The translations under genes were made by a program, and so were the position numbers. Below, piece by piece: positions 8,600 to 19,239 of a DNA stretch of 64,000 nucleotides (the first letter of the stretch is position 1; each line of letters begins with the position of its first letter). Under the pieces are notes generated by a model. It worked only from the letters and a program-made list of their open reading frames with translations. It did not search any database and was not told the DNA's origin. Source of the DNA: Phanerodontia chrysosporium (Eukaryota; Basidiomycota; Agaricomycetes; Polyporales; Phanerochaetaceae); the NCBI GenBank assembly GCA_001910725.1, contig MJGA01000006.1, positions 62,001-126,000 on the forward strand, written 5' to 3'.

Positions 8600-9170
8600 A
8601 GTGTGAGACAATGAGGACAAGTACTGCTGAATCGGACGAGTGTCCACTGAATGCGACGCGGACGCGTACGCCTGGGCGTCTCCGACACGTGGGCGCAGCG
8701 GTGATGCTCTTGCGGTTTACATCCCCTCCTGCCGTTACCACCACGTCAAGATGTGTCAGTATACAGCTTGAATGCCCAGGCGATAACAATACCTTTCCAT
8801 GAACACAGGCAGTAAGTGGCAATACTTGCCAGCGGTCACTCAGACAATGTCCACCCGCGTCGCATAGTGGCCGCCCGCGCTATTGTCCTTTCCGGGGTGC
8901 TTTTGTCTGCTCGGGGAACTTAAAGTCATCGGTTCCGCCAGGCATCATCCCCACCAAGCTAGTCTTGTGTTCAACGACGTCCAGAGCCTATTACACGACG
9001 CACTCTTCACGGTCTCTACTTATAGTCACGCTCACCGAACGACCGCTTACGCCTGCCTACGCTCTCGACGCTTTCGACAAGTTCTTCCTGCTGCTTTGAA
9101 AGCTTTGCATTACTAGTGAGTACCTGAACCTACCTTCCAGCACGAAGTTGAACATGGGTCCAGGATTATA

Positions 9171-10667
9171 ATGATGTACACCCGCGTTGCTCAGGGAGCG
9201 ACCTCTACTACAGTGCAGGCGCCGCTATATCCTTTCCTCTCCCAGCCGCCTCAAAAGAAATGTCCCACTCAGCCCCTTCCCTCTACTCCAACAGAGGTGC
9301 CAACTAGCCCTGAGCGCGCTGCGCCTGGCCGCCGTCGATCCGCGACCATCGCTGCCATCACGGCATGGCGCGCGGAGGTCAATCCTGGGTCGCCTGCACC
9401 ATACTCTCCGCGGCGCAGCCCGCTATTTTGCGGGACTCGCCGTGCTTCGGGCTCCCGCCGTCTTTCCTGCGGCTCGGTGCGGGCAGCATCCGGCTCCTAC
9501 TTCGCCATCACACCCTCTGTCGATGCCTTCAAGGAGCACGACTTCACCTCTGTGGGCTATACCTCCTTTTTCGTGCGACTTCCCGCCACGCCCATCTCCC
9601 CCGAACAGCGTCGGCCAATGCCCCCGCCGCAACCCTTCAGCCCTACGAAGAGGGCGTTGAAGCTCACCAGGTCCCTCACCTCTCTCAAGCCTACGAAGCG
9701 TGTTCGCTCACATGCACCACCTTCCCCTCTATTTAACCCCGGACGCGCATCCGCAGAGTTCAGACGCTCTCGTGCACTCTCCAATGCGGCCATCGTGAAG
9801 GGGAAAAAGTCTAAGTACGCCAAATACCGTCCAGCACCTCTGGCCAACGATCTTGCTCTCACCCAGTTCTTGGACGGCGGCAGCATGGAGGAGAACATCA
9901 GGCGATATAACAAGAGTCAGGCCAAGATCTCTGGTGCCGAGAAGGTCGATGGGATGCTGATTGGTGTTGGCGACGTATGGCGAGACGGCGTAGGCGGCAT
10001 CTGGCGCGACAAAGACGAGGAATGGGAATTCGCCCATCTTCTTGGCGACGCCGACAACATGGACGGATGGGTGGCCTTCAACTCGCCGCAGCCATCTGCG
10101 GACGGTATGCGTCGTGAAAGTGTGTCAACCCAAGACTCCGACCTGAGCCCTCGCTTTGCAATGCAGGTCGACGACCCCGCCGACGACCTCGCCGCATTCG
10201 ATACGCCGAAGGTCACGCCCGGCATGCCCCTTCTTGCGCTCCCTGCGCGCAGCCGCCGCACTGCGAAGCACCTGCGAAAGCCCGCGTACCTGCTTAACGC
10301 GTTCCCCGTGCCGCGCTCGCCCAACAGTCCCCAGTCGCCTCGGCCCACTGCACACACGGTCGCACGCTCTGCCGGAAAGGCACGGCGCAGGCCCGCCCCG
10401 CTCCAGCTGGTGCCGCAGAGCCCCGCGCAGAAAGTCGCCACGAATCCCGACGCAGACCCGGACCAGCTCCGCGCGGACTTCCTCATGGATTCGTTCAGGC
10501 CACGGCCGCGCCTGGGACGCTCCCGCGTGCTGTCCCCGCGGATCCCTCCGACACCACAGGGCGCAGTCTGTGCAGTGTCCCGCGATATTCGTGCGAAGCC
10601 GTCCGTCTTGAACATGCGTGGATTCCTGAAAGCGACTCTGGGGTCCCGCAAGGTCTGCGCTTTGTAA
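9171..10667 (+). CDS. Lineage-specific disordered protein, function unknown
   Basis: Single-exon frame of 498 codons; two Met codons at the start (9171 and 9174) are equally possible. I do not recognise a domain. The protein is rich in Pro, Ser, Arg and Ala, with many SP/TP sites and basic stretches that suggest a disordered, phosphorylatable nuclear or regulatory protein. A more ordered segment around residues 220-300 contains a DVWRDGVGGIWRD repeat-like motif and an acidic EEWEFAHLLGD stretch. The codon pattern is consistently GC-rich at third positions. A 244-codon antisense frame overlaps it but looks like a shadow. Confidence 0.7.
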   Translation: MMYTRVAQGATSTTVQAPLYPFLSQPPQKKCPTQPLPSTPTEVPTSPERAAPGRRRSATIAAITAWRAEVNPGSPAPYSPRRSPLFCGTRRASGSRRLSCGSVRAASGSYFAITPSVDAFKEHDFTSVGYTSFFVRLPATPISPEQRRPMPPPQPFSPTKRALKLTRSLTSLKPTKRVRSHAPPSPLFNPGRASAEFRRSRALSNAAIVKGKKSKYAKYRPAPLANDLALTQFLDGGSMEENIRRYNKSQAKISGAEKVDGMLIGVGDVWRDGVGGIWRDKDEEWEFAHLLGDADNMDGWVAFNSPQPSADGMRRESVSTQDSDLSPRFAMQVDDPADDLAAFDTPKVTPGMPLLALPARSRRTAKHLRKPAYLLNAFPVPRSPNSPQSPRPTAHTVARSAGKARRRPAPLQLVPQSPAQKVATNPDADPDQLRADFLMDSFRPRPRLGRSRVLSPRIPPTPQGAVCAVSRDIRAKPSVLNMRGFLKATLGSRKVCAL

Positions 10668-11062
10668 CGCTTGGAAGGCTATTTGGTAGATTTTGCTTGG
10701 TGCCATGTTGTGTTGTAGGTCCCCTGAACCTTGTAATTGCTTCAACTACTTGCACCCGTCGGAGGCGATAGTATGATAACGTGACATGTTTACACACGAC
10801 GTCCGTCACGACAGTCATTCATGATATGTGAGCTGGTAGGCATTGTGGCCCTCCTCAACGTAAATTTCGATATACGCTAGGTTCTGTCACAACCAAGTCG
10901 GCTCTGATTGACCGCGCGTAAGCGTACGCCCAGGACCACAGTAGATACTGGCAGACGCCTAGCTGGCAATGCCCAGAGACTTGCTTGCGGCCACCATCAC
11001 CGTTGTCAGCCGGGTTGCACTGCGTAGTACGTATTTCCCGTCGATTGTTGGCGGAGGCTGAT

Positions 11063-12310
11063 ATGAACGCATTTCGGGAGCAGCTTGGGCATAACATGGT
11101 GAACGATGCCCGTCTGCCAGCAGAACTGCTCATGACAATTCTGGAATACGCATATTACGACTCCAATGCCCAGCCAGACAGGCGCACGCTGTCAGCATGC
11201 ACGCTGCTCTGCACGTCGTGGCGTGCCCTTGCACAGCCTCTGCTCTTTCGCCACCTCCGCGTTCCTGCCAGCCGAGACAGCGATGATCTTCCCCTTGATC
11301 GTCTTGGGGTTTTCCGCTCGTGCCTGTTCGACAGTTCCGAGCGGGCGCAGACTCTTGCATCGCACGTCCGTCGCGCGGAGATTGCAATTCAACATGCACA
11401 GGACCTAGAAGCCTTTGTCGAGACCGTCCAGCACTGTCCGCATCTCTACGAGCTTACATTGAGCATCACTGGCTCTCTGCACTCCTTCCCTGCTTCGACC
11501 ATCACGGCACTGAGCAGCCGCGATGTCGTTGAACGGCCCGCCCCCATTCGTGCACTCAATGTGCAACGCTGCGGCGTCCAGTCACCCATCGTGTACCAAC
11601 TGCTGCACATCTGGCCGAGCATCCGCCACCTGCGTCTCGGTACGGAGCTTGCGGCACCCCCGCCGCGCGACATGCCACTACGCGCGAACCTGTACGAGCT
11701 TTCTCTGGCGCGGCTACCATCTATCAGGGCCTTTGCGTGGCTTCTCTCGGCGCCGCCAGGGACTTTGCGTATCTTCGAGTGCCACGTCGCACCTGGGGGA
11801 GCGCATCGCACAGCACTCGCGCGACACGTACAGCATCTGTACTCTCTGCGCCTGTTCCGGCACATGCTGGCACGGCTTCGCTACTTTCGCAGTGCATTGG
11901 GTTGCGTGAGGTCATGATCACGCAGCTCTCAGACTTTCTGCCTCTTGGCACGCTCCCCGCTGGACTCGAACACTTCGCCTTCCGCCACCCGCCTCACTCG
12001 GATGGCCCGCTCCCACCTGCGGTCATCGCCGCAATTGAGGCACATGAGCGGCTCCACCTCGTCTCATGCGATGCCGCAGCAAGGGAGCAACAAACTTTGG
12101 GCACTGGAGGCGGTGTGCACGAAGCAAGGTATCGCGGTCTCGCACGATGTCGTGCCCTTCCGTTTAGTGAGTGCTCATCTGATGTCTCCACTATCCATAC
12201 TGATAGCTCGACATGACACACAGCACGAGGACCCTGTTCCCTTGGAGAGGCTCCCCAGGGGCCGGAACATCCACAACCTTCGCCTCATGAACCCAAGGGT
12301 ACAAGGTTAG
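11063..12310 (+). CDS. F-box domain protein with apparent frameshift
   Basis: The F-box is at residues about 15-60: RLPAELLMTILEYAY followed by LLCTSWRALAQPLLFRHL. The remainder resembles the degenerate leucine-rich C-terminal part of basidiomycete F-box proteins, which would select substrates for an SCF ubiquitin ligase. The upstream frame stops at 11917, but a 65-nt intron (11828-11892) joins RH to CIGLREVMITQLSDFLP in frame. Near the GGG at 12099-12101 the conserved reading moves by one base into the frame encoding WALEAVCTKQGIAVSHDVVPFR. This is a probable indel. A donor GTGAGT at 12167 suggests a last intron, so the 3' end is uncertain. Confidence 0.7.
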
Positions 12311-12403
12311 GCTTCGCCGGGGCAACGGGGCCGCCCTGGAACGAGCGCATAATCAGCATAGGAAGGGCGAAGTATATACTTTTCCTATGAATGAGTACAC
12401 GGG

Positions 12404-12762
12404 TCACCGCCTCTTCGCCATCTGCAGCGTGAGGTTATCGATATACATCTGCAGGGTCTCGTTGCCCGAAGCCAACTTGTTTACGTCGGACTGTACTGCT
12501 TTGACTCGCGCGAGAAGAGCTTGAGATGGTCCTTCAGGTCTCGGCAGGAGTACGGTTAGGTGACAACGCACCTTTAAGATCTTCTTGTGCTGCAGCAATC
12601 TCTCTGCATAATGATGGTAAACCTAAGTACGGCTAGAAAGCGTCTCTGTGCTTACTGAATGGTTTTCTCTTTCTTGATGGCGGCGGTAACGACATCGTCC
12701 TCAGTCTGAACGGGCAAACCCCATCCAGTGGGATCATCGAAGGTATCAAGAGAAAACGACAT
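12404..12762 (-). CDS. Short coiled-coil (SCOC-like) protein
   Basis: Three exons give about 84 residues, from MSFSLDTFDDPTGWGLP to LQMYIDNLTLQMAKRR. The C-terminal 50 residues are a heptad-rich coiled coil (EDLKALLARVKAVQSDVNKL then ASGNETLQMYIDNL) matching the conserved core of the SCOC family, small Golgi-associated proteins that bind ARL GTPases and act in trafficking and autophagy. The N-terminal DPTGWG segment is common in fungal members. The second intron acceptor is best placed just before the CTCTTCTC that encodes LL. The gene is divergent from RAD50 with about 300 nt between the start codons, which probably holds both promoters. Confidence 0.8.
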
Positions 12763-13061
12763 GACGGCAGAATACAAGTTAGATGTGTGGCGAGATCGTC
12801 CTGCTGCCACGAATCAGTACACGAAGTATGTGTGGGAATAATTAGCAAGTAAGTGAAAGCTTACTACACCATAAGAACGGGGGCGCCACGCAAGTATCAC
12901 AATTTGCTATTAAACAGTAAGTGTGGGAACAGCCTAGTAAGTAGCGCGAAGCTTACCGTGGTAAGCGAGCAGACGCCACGCGTTGTTTCGGCGTCTGCCG
13001 GTTACGCGTTAATTGTGGCGACGCGTCGGTTCGCGGCCTCATTCTCTTATCCCGAACCGCC

Positions 13062-16000
13062 ATGGCGAGTCTCAACAAGCTCGCGATTCGCGGCATACGC
13101 TCTTTCGACGACAAAGATATACAGACGATTGAGTTCTTTTCTCCCGTCACCGTCATCGTCGGTCACAATGGCAGTGGGAAAACCACGATCATCGAATGCC
13201 TCAAGTATGCGACTACTGGCGACCAGCCACCCAACACGCGTGGCGGCGCGTTCATTCACGACCCGAAGCTTGCAAATGAGAAGGAGGTCAAAGCGCAGGT
13301 GAAGCTGAGGTTCCGCGCTGCCAATGGCAATGTCATCGAGGCAGTCCGCAACCTCTCAGTCACCGTGAAGAAGACCGGTGCAATGACCATGAAGACTCTC
13401 GAGGGTGTATTGGCACGAAGGCATAGAAGGGACGGGAAAGGTGTGCTGTCTACGCGTATTTCTCGATGGCGGTGTCTAACCGTACATAGCGAGCGACCAT
13501 CTCGACCAAATGCGCTGAGATGGACGTAGAAATCCCACAACTACTTGGTGTCTCGAAAGCTGTCCTTGAGAACGTCATTTTCTGTCATCAAGAAGATTCA
13601 TATTGGCCTATGGCTGAAGCCTCCACTCTGAAGAAGAAGTTTGACGACATCTTCGAGGCTACAAAGTGCGTTGTCGATAGCACTCGTGGCTAGAATGCTA
13701 GCTAACCTAGACGCCGTCAGATACACCAAGGCCCTTGATGCAATCAAAGCCTTGCGCAAGGACAAAGTAGCCGAACTCAAGACCGAGAAAGCCAAGCTTG
13801 AGTCGCTCAAGCTCGAGAAGTCACACGCCGACAAGCTGAAGACCCGTATTACTGAGCTGTCCTCGCAAATCGCGGCAAGAACTTTGGATCATGAGACTCT
13901 GCAGAAACAGCTTGCGTCTCAGATAGCTGCCAACAAAAAGTTCTACGAGTCTTCTACTAAGTTCCGCGAGATCTATCTCAAGGTTGAAAGTCTCACCGTT
14001 ACCAAGACTCATTATGAGGAAGAGCTCAACGCTCTCAAGGTCAGCTTGCACGAACTAGCCGGTACGTATCATCTTCCTTCTGTATGCGGTCGCTCATTTG
14101 CGTATTGTAGGCGCGGACGACGAACTGCAGTCAAGGCTGGACAACTTCAACGCTCATGTTGAGGAACAAAAACGAGAGAGAGCCAAGAAGCAAGCTCGTA
14201 TACAAGATATCAAGGACGATATTGAGAATACGCGACGGCTGCAGAGTCAAAAGCTCAAGGAACACGGAGAACTCGTTGCACAGGCTAAGGTCCGCTGATC
14301 TGTCCTGAAAGCGCATATATGCATCTGACTCTATTCTCTAGGCTCATGAGGTTGTGTTGTCAGAGCGTGAGCAGCTCATCAAGGAGCTTGCAGCGAAGTA
14401 CGATATGAAAGGGTTCGAAAATACTCCCCTTGACAGAGATCAGGTCCTCGACTTCTTGGCACGCATCGAAGAGACTCAACGGCGTCTCAATGCCGTTTCT
14501 GCTGACCTGCAGGTAAGGCATCTTTGTCAGCACCGTGGTCCATGCGGATACTGACATGGGGGCAGAACGATCAAAGGGTTAAAGATGCGGAGTACAACGC
14601 GAGGTTGACAGAGCTGCGGTCCGAAAGCGAGGGCCACAAGGCGCGCAGAAAGGGTTTGCAAGATCGTGTCGCCACCCTTCGCACCCAGCTCGGCAAGAAG
14701 CAACGCGACGTCAATGACCTAGAGAGTGCGACGGCAGACGTCTCAACGGTGGACGGCGAGATACAGGATCTCGAGCAGCGCATGGAACGCATAACGAAGG
14801 CCATTAAGGATGCGAAGTTCGACGAGCAGATACACGAGAAGACAGCCTTGAAGCGGGAGCTGGATGTCCGCATCGTGACGCTGGAAAACGAGTTGAAGAC
14901 CTTAGCACAGCTACTCCAGAAGGAAGGTGTACTCACGAACCAGCGCGAACAGTTGCAGGCTAAGGAAAACCAGCTGAAGGCTGCGTACGTTTTGCTGTCA
15001 TTATCACTGCTTTAGTTGACGTTTGTGTCCTCCAGGCTCAGCACCCACGGTGCCAAGTTTAAGAAGCTCGTTGGCGCTGACGCCAAACCCGAAACCATGG
15101 AACGCGAGGTGGACCGTGCCTTCTCGTGCGTCATCCCTGGTCTATGGCCAGATATGCAACTACTGAGCCAGCCCAAGGGAGAAGGAAGCGAGACTGCCCA
15201 AGTTGGAGAGCACTGCTAAAGCTACGAGGACAGATATGCAAGAAATCGAAGCTGCCCTCATGTCGCTGCGTGCACAAGTGAAGGGGAAAACTGAGGAGAT
15301 CAAGAGTACGTTATTGCTGCCCTCATCAGATCCCTCTGCTCATCAGATGCGCTTCAAGGGCTCGATAAGCAGATCCGGGAGAATATGGACAACTTGTCTG
15401 ATCTCAATCTTCCTGAGAATCCAACAAATGCCTTGCGGGAGGCTGAGAAGGAGCTCGTGGGTTCCAGAGAGTGAGCCTCTGCCGTATTCGCAGTGTACAT
15501 GGAGCTGAGCGTGCGCAGCGAACTTGTTGGGAAACAAGGGGCGGGCCCAAAGCTGAAAGAGTTGAAGACACGCGGCAAGCAGAAGAAGTGCTGCCCGCTG
15601 TGCGCCAGAGCCATGAACAATCAGGAGCTGGTTGTATTTGAGAGCAAGGTCAGTGCCGAGTCACATGCTTCTGCTACCATTTGCTGTATCCTCTTTGCCC
15701 GTAGGTCGATGAGGAGCTCGCCAAGTCCAACCCGGAATCCATCAAGATCGCTGAGGAGGATTTGGCGGGATGGGAGAATGTCGTCAAGCAGCTCCAGGTC
15801 ATCTCTGAGAGGGCAATGGCTTGCGACAAGCTGAGAAAGACAGATATTCCGGCTTTAGAGAAGCAGATTAAGCAGAAGGATGCTGATTTAATCGAGGCAA
15901 AAGCCGCGGATGAAGAGGTTTGGCATATCTGCATATGCTGTAGGGTTGGACACTGAACTTAAGTATCTCAGGCTGCTCGGAAGGTGAAGGAAATGAGCGA

Positions 16001-17972
16001 GAACATGGAGGAGCTGAAAGTTCTGAAGATTCATGCCGCGACGGTATCAAGGACTCAGCAAGAGGTGTCTGACTTGAAGCGTTCGATAGGCGAGCTGGAG
16101 ACGGAACTCCTCACTGCCGGAATGACTCGAACGCACGAGGAGGCTCAAAGGGAATTGGACCCTCTCAAGGCTGAAAAGTGCGGAGCCCGTAACCTACACC
16201 TGTTTATTAGGCTCACATATATGACAGGGAGGAGCTGGAGCGACAACTGAAGGTCCTCGTCACCGAGAAGGAACGTCAGACTAGCCACCTCGCCCAAGCC
16301 CAGAATGCGAAGCATGCTCTAGAGATGAAGCGCGCTTCGCTCCAAGCAAAACTCAGCGAGAAGGCGTCGCTCGAGAGCCAGATTAAGACCATGAAGGAGG
16401 AGCTCGAGGGCGCAGCAAACACGATCAAGGAGCTTGACGAAAAGATCGCATCGCTCGGACCGGTCATAGAAGAGCACGAGCGGCAGCATGCACGGGCGGA
16501 CGAAGAGCTCGGGGAGCGTATTAGACACGCGCGTGCTGCAGCGCAGGAGCTCAACGGGAGCCTCGACCGCCTTGATACCTATAAGCGTGCAATCGAGCGA
16601 TACGTGCGCGAACGGCGCGAACGGCGCCTCAAGGAGTGCGCAACGAAGCTTGAGGAGCTCACAGCCACGATTGCTGAGCTCGAGCGTACACGCGAGGACG
16701 CCGACCGCGAGCTCGAAGCCGTCACGAAAGAAATCCATGAGAGTACTGCGACGCAGAGCAATCTCCGCGACAATCTTCGCGCCCGCAAGCTCGTCAAGGA
16801 CATCGCGAAAACGCAGGAAGATATTGACCAGTACGACATCGAGGAGGCAGCGAAGGCTAAGCGGCTCTTCGAGGATAAGTATATCGTAGAGAAGGAGAAG
16901 GAGACAGAACTGCAAGCCAGGGTGCGTCCCTGCCTGAGCGCCCTGCTGAGTACGTGCCCATCAGGTTTCACAGGTTGCGCACCTCGGTGGAGAACTTGCG
17001 TCAGACGAGAAACAGCTCGAAGGCTTGCAGCACGATCTCAAGACGGAGTATAAGGATATCAACAAGCGTTATACGGACCAGCTTATCAAGGTTAAGGTAT
17101 GGGAATTGCTGCCTATATACGCCTCGACGTAGGGTTAATTGCCTATCAGCTCTCAGACATGGCCAATGACGATCTCGAGAAGTATGCGAAGGCCCTTGAC
17201 AGGTATGTAGACTGCGATATGCTACCCACGCAACTTGCTCATTGGCAATAGTGCGATCATGAAGTACCACTCCTTGAAAATGGAGGAAGTGAACGATACC
17301 ATGCGTTATTTGTGGAACAAGACGTACCAGGGGACCGGTAAGGACTGACCGGTGGATATGAGATTGAAGAGAACTCACTTCACGTAGATATCGACGGAAT
17401 CAAGATTGTGTCAGACAGCGAGGGTGCAACTGGGAACAAGAGGTCGTACAATTACCGCGTGAGTACACATTTGTTGTCTGATGCCTCTCGCTGACCGCGT
17501 GTACCAGGTCGTTATGACAAAAGACCAAGTCGAGATGGATATGCGCGGACGCTGCTCGGCGGGACAGAAGATGTTGGCGTCTATAATCATTCGTCTTGCT
17601 CTCGCCGATTCGTTCGGTCAAAATTGTGGTATACTAGCTCTGGACGAGCCTACGAACGCCCTTGATACAGAAAACATAACCGCTCTAGCGTCCAGTCTCG
17701 CTGAGTATGTCGTTTATGTGTCCTCGCTTCCACGCGCTAACCCTCGTGAAGCATCATCAATGAGCGGAAGCACCAGCCGAACTTCCAGCTCATTATTATC
17801 ACGCACGACGAGGCATTCCTCAACAAGCTGCATCAAGCATGTGGTATCGATAATTACTGGTGTGTTCTCTGCCACGTTTCTCCGCACAAGCTCATATTTG
17901 TCCTTCAGGCGCATTTCTCGGGATTCGAAGCAGAAGTCTGTCATCAGCCCAGGACGCATGGTCGAAAAGTAA
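13062..17972 (+). CDS. RAD50: DNA repair ATPase Rad50
   Basis: Multi-exon gene with a full SMC-like layout. N-terminal ATPase half from [15 protein letters not shown], Walker [10 protein letters not shown] at about 13161 and Q-loop [11 protein letters not shown] at about 13575. A long coiled coil runs through exons from 13.7 to 17.3 kb, with the zinc hook CPLC at about 15590-15603. The C-terminal ATPase half has the signature [10 protein letters not shown] (about 17555), Walker [13 protein letters not shown] (about 17635) and the switch histidine in IITHDEAF. It ends SPGRMVEK with a stop at 17970-17972. I found no frameshift in the exons followed. Together with Mre11 and Nbs1/Xrs2 it tethers and processes double-strand breaks and supports meiosis and telomere maintenance. 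Confidence 0.95.
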
Positions 17973-19239
17973 GCTTTGCGGCGGCTGCAGCCCTCGGTTG
18001 CTTCTGGTGTGTGTACCTTGTGCCACGGTCTCATGTCCTGTGTTCTTCTCGGTGCCTCTGCTCCTGTGCTTCTATGTATTCACTAGCTTGTATCAGATAC
18101 CCCATTGGAATCTCCGAGAGAAGGATCCGCAATTGCGTGCATTCCTGCCCCTGGCTTCCTCTCCGCATGCGTGCTGGGTGGGGATGGGCAGTCGCGTTGT
18201 GGGACACTGTCGCGGAATGGAGACTGCGCGATGGCGGCATACTTCACGTGAGTGGGCGTCTGCCGCCGGCAGTGCTCGATTGGAATGCCGCGGCAGCCTG
18301 TCCCCGACCATGATGTGCAAGTTAGCTCACCTCCGTTGCACACAGCAGTCCTGTTGACATCGGAGGGATCGACGACTGAAGCTAATCCACTTTGGTCGAC
18401 CCCTCTCTCCAATGTATCAAGGAAATGTCACGGCTAACGATACAGGCCCTCGAACGCAGCTTCGACCAAAGCGCGGAGGCTAGGGAACCTCCGATGGACT
18501 GGACCCACCAGGTCCTCCACGCTCTTGGTGCGGCCTGGTTGACCGGCGGGCGATGCAGCCTCATGCCGCTCTGCATGTGATGACGCTCCCAGCTGCGCCG
18601 AGTTACCTCTGCGTTTCCTGTGAGAGCTTGCACACCGCGAAAGGTATGTCCCAGGGCTTGGTACGGGGCCTTCTCGGTGGTAACGCCCTCTACAGCGAGC
18701 TCGCCCGCAGTACAGGAGCAGGAAGCGTCGAGGTCGAGGGAACAACAGTACAGTTTATGGCAGTGAGCGTTCGGTTGCGATGCTAATCGGGAAACACTTT
18801 CAGGAACCCGTCACGTCACGCAGATTTCTCGCTGGCCGTGATGGGTGGTCACGTCTCCCCGCTGCCTCCTGCAGCCTTTTGCTCCCATGCACTGCTTGCG
18901 CAGCCGTGGCGCACTCGCGCTTGTGCTCGCTGCCTATTTTCGTGAGTCCTTGGCACAATGACATATTGGCCGTGAGCCTTGTGGTCCTGTGCGATCAGCC
19001 GAACACTCGCCATCTGCCCCGCAAATAATTCCGGCTAGACCCTCTATTCTACTTTCCACCGCCCCTGTGCACCATGCCGGACGCGTCGGACGGATGTGGC
19101 TGTCACAGACTCTCGTCTCCGTGCGGACGTTTGTCGGTTTGGGCTGGTCGCCTGCTCAAGCTCGAAGGCAATGCACGGACGATCATGCCAGCCACGCGTC
19201 TTCGTGTAGCAACCCCCGCCGTGGAGATGCTGTGGAGAA
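17973..19239 (+). other. Stretch without firm gene; coding-like pieces before the adenylation gene
   Basis: From 17973 to about 18380 I see nothing beyond RAD50 3' flank. Between about 18430 and 18960 on the plus strand there are several coding-like segments: one with SCESLHTAKGMSQGLVRGLLGGN at 18620-18690, followed by a plausible intron (GTGAGCGTTC to TTTCAG), then EPVTSRRF and, in another frame, SLAVMGGHVSPLPPAAFCS. They lie on the strand and side expected for 5' exons of the 19.2 kb gene. I could not join them without a frameshift, so I leave them unassigned. Confidence 0.3.

Noticed and set aside
9917..10651. Minus-strand frame of 244 codons
   Set aside because: Antisense shadow of the 498-codon plus-strand protein; no motif or splice logic.
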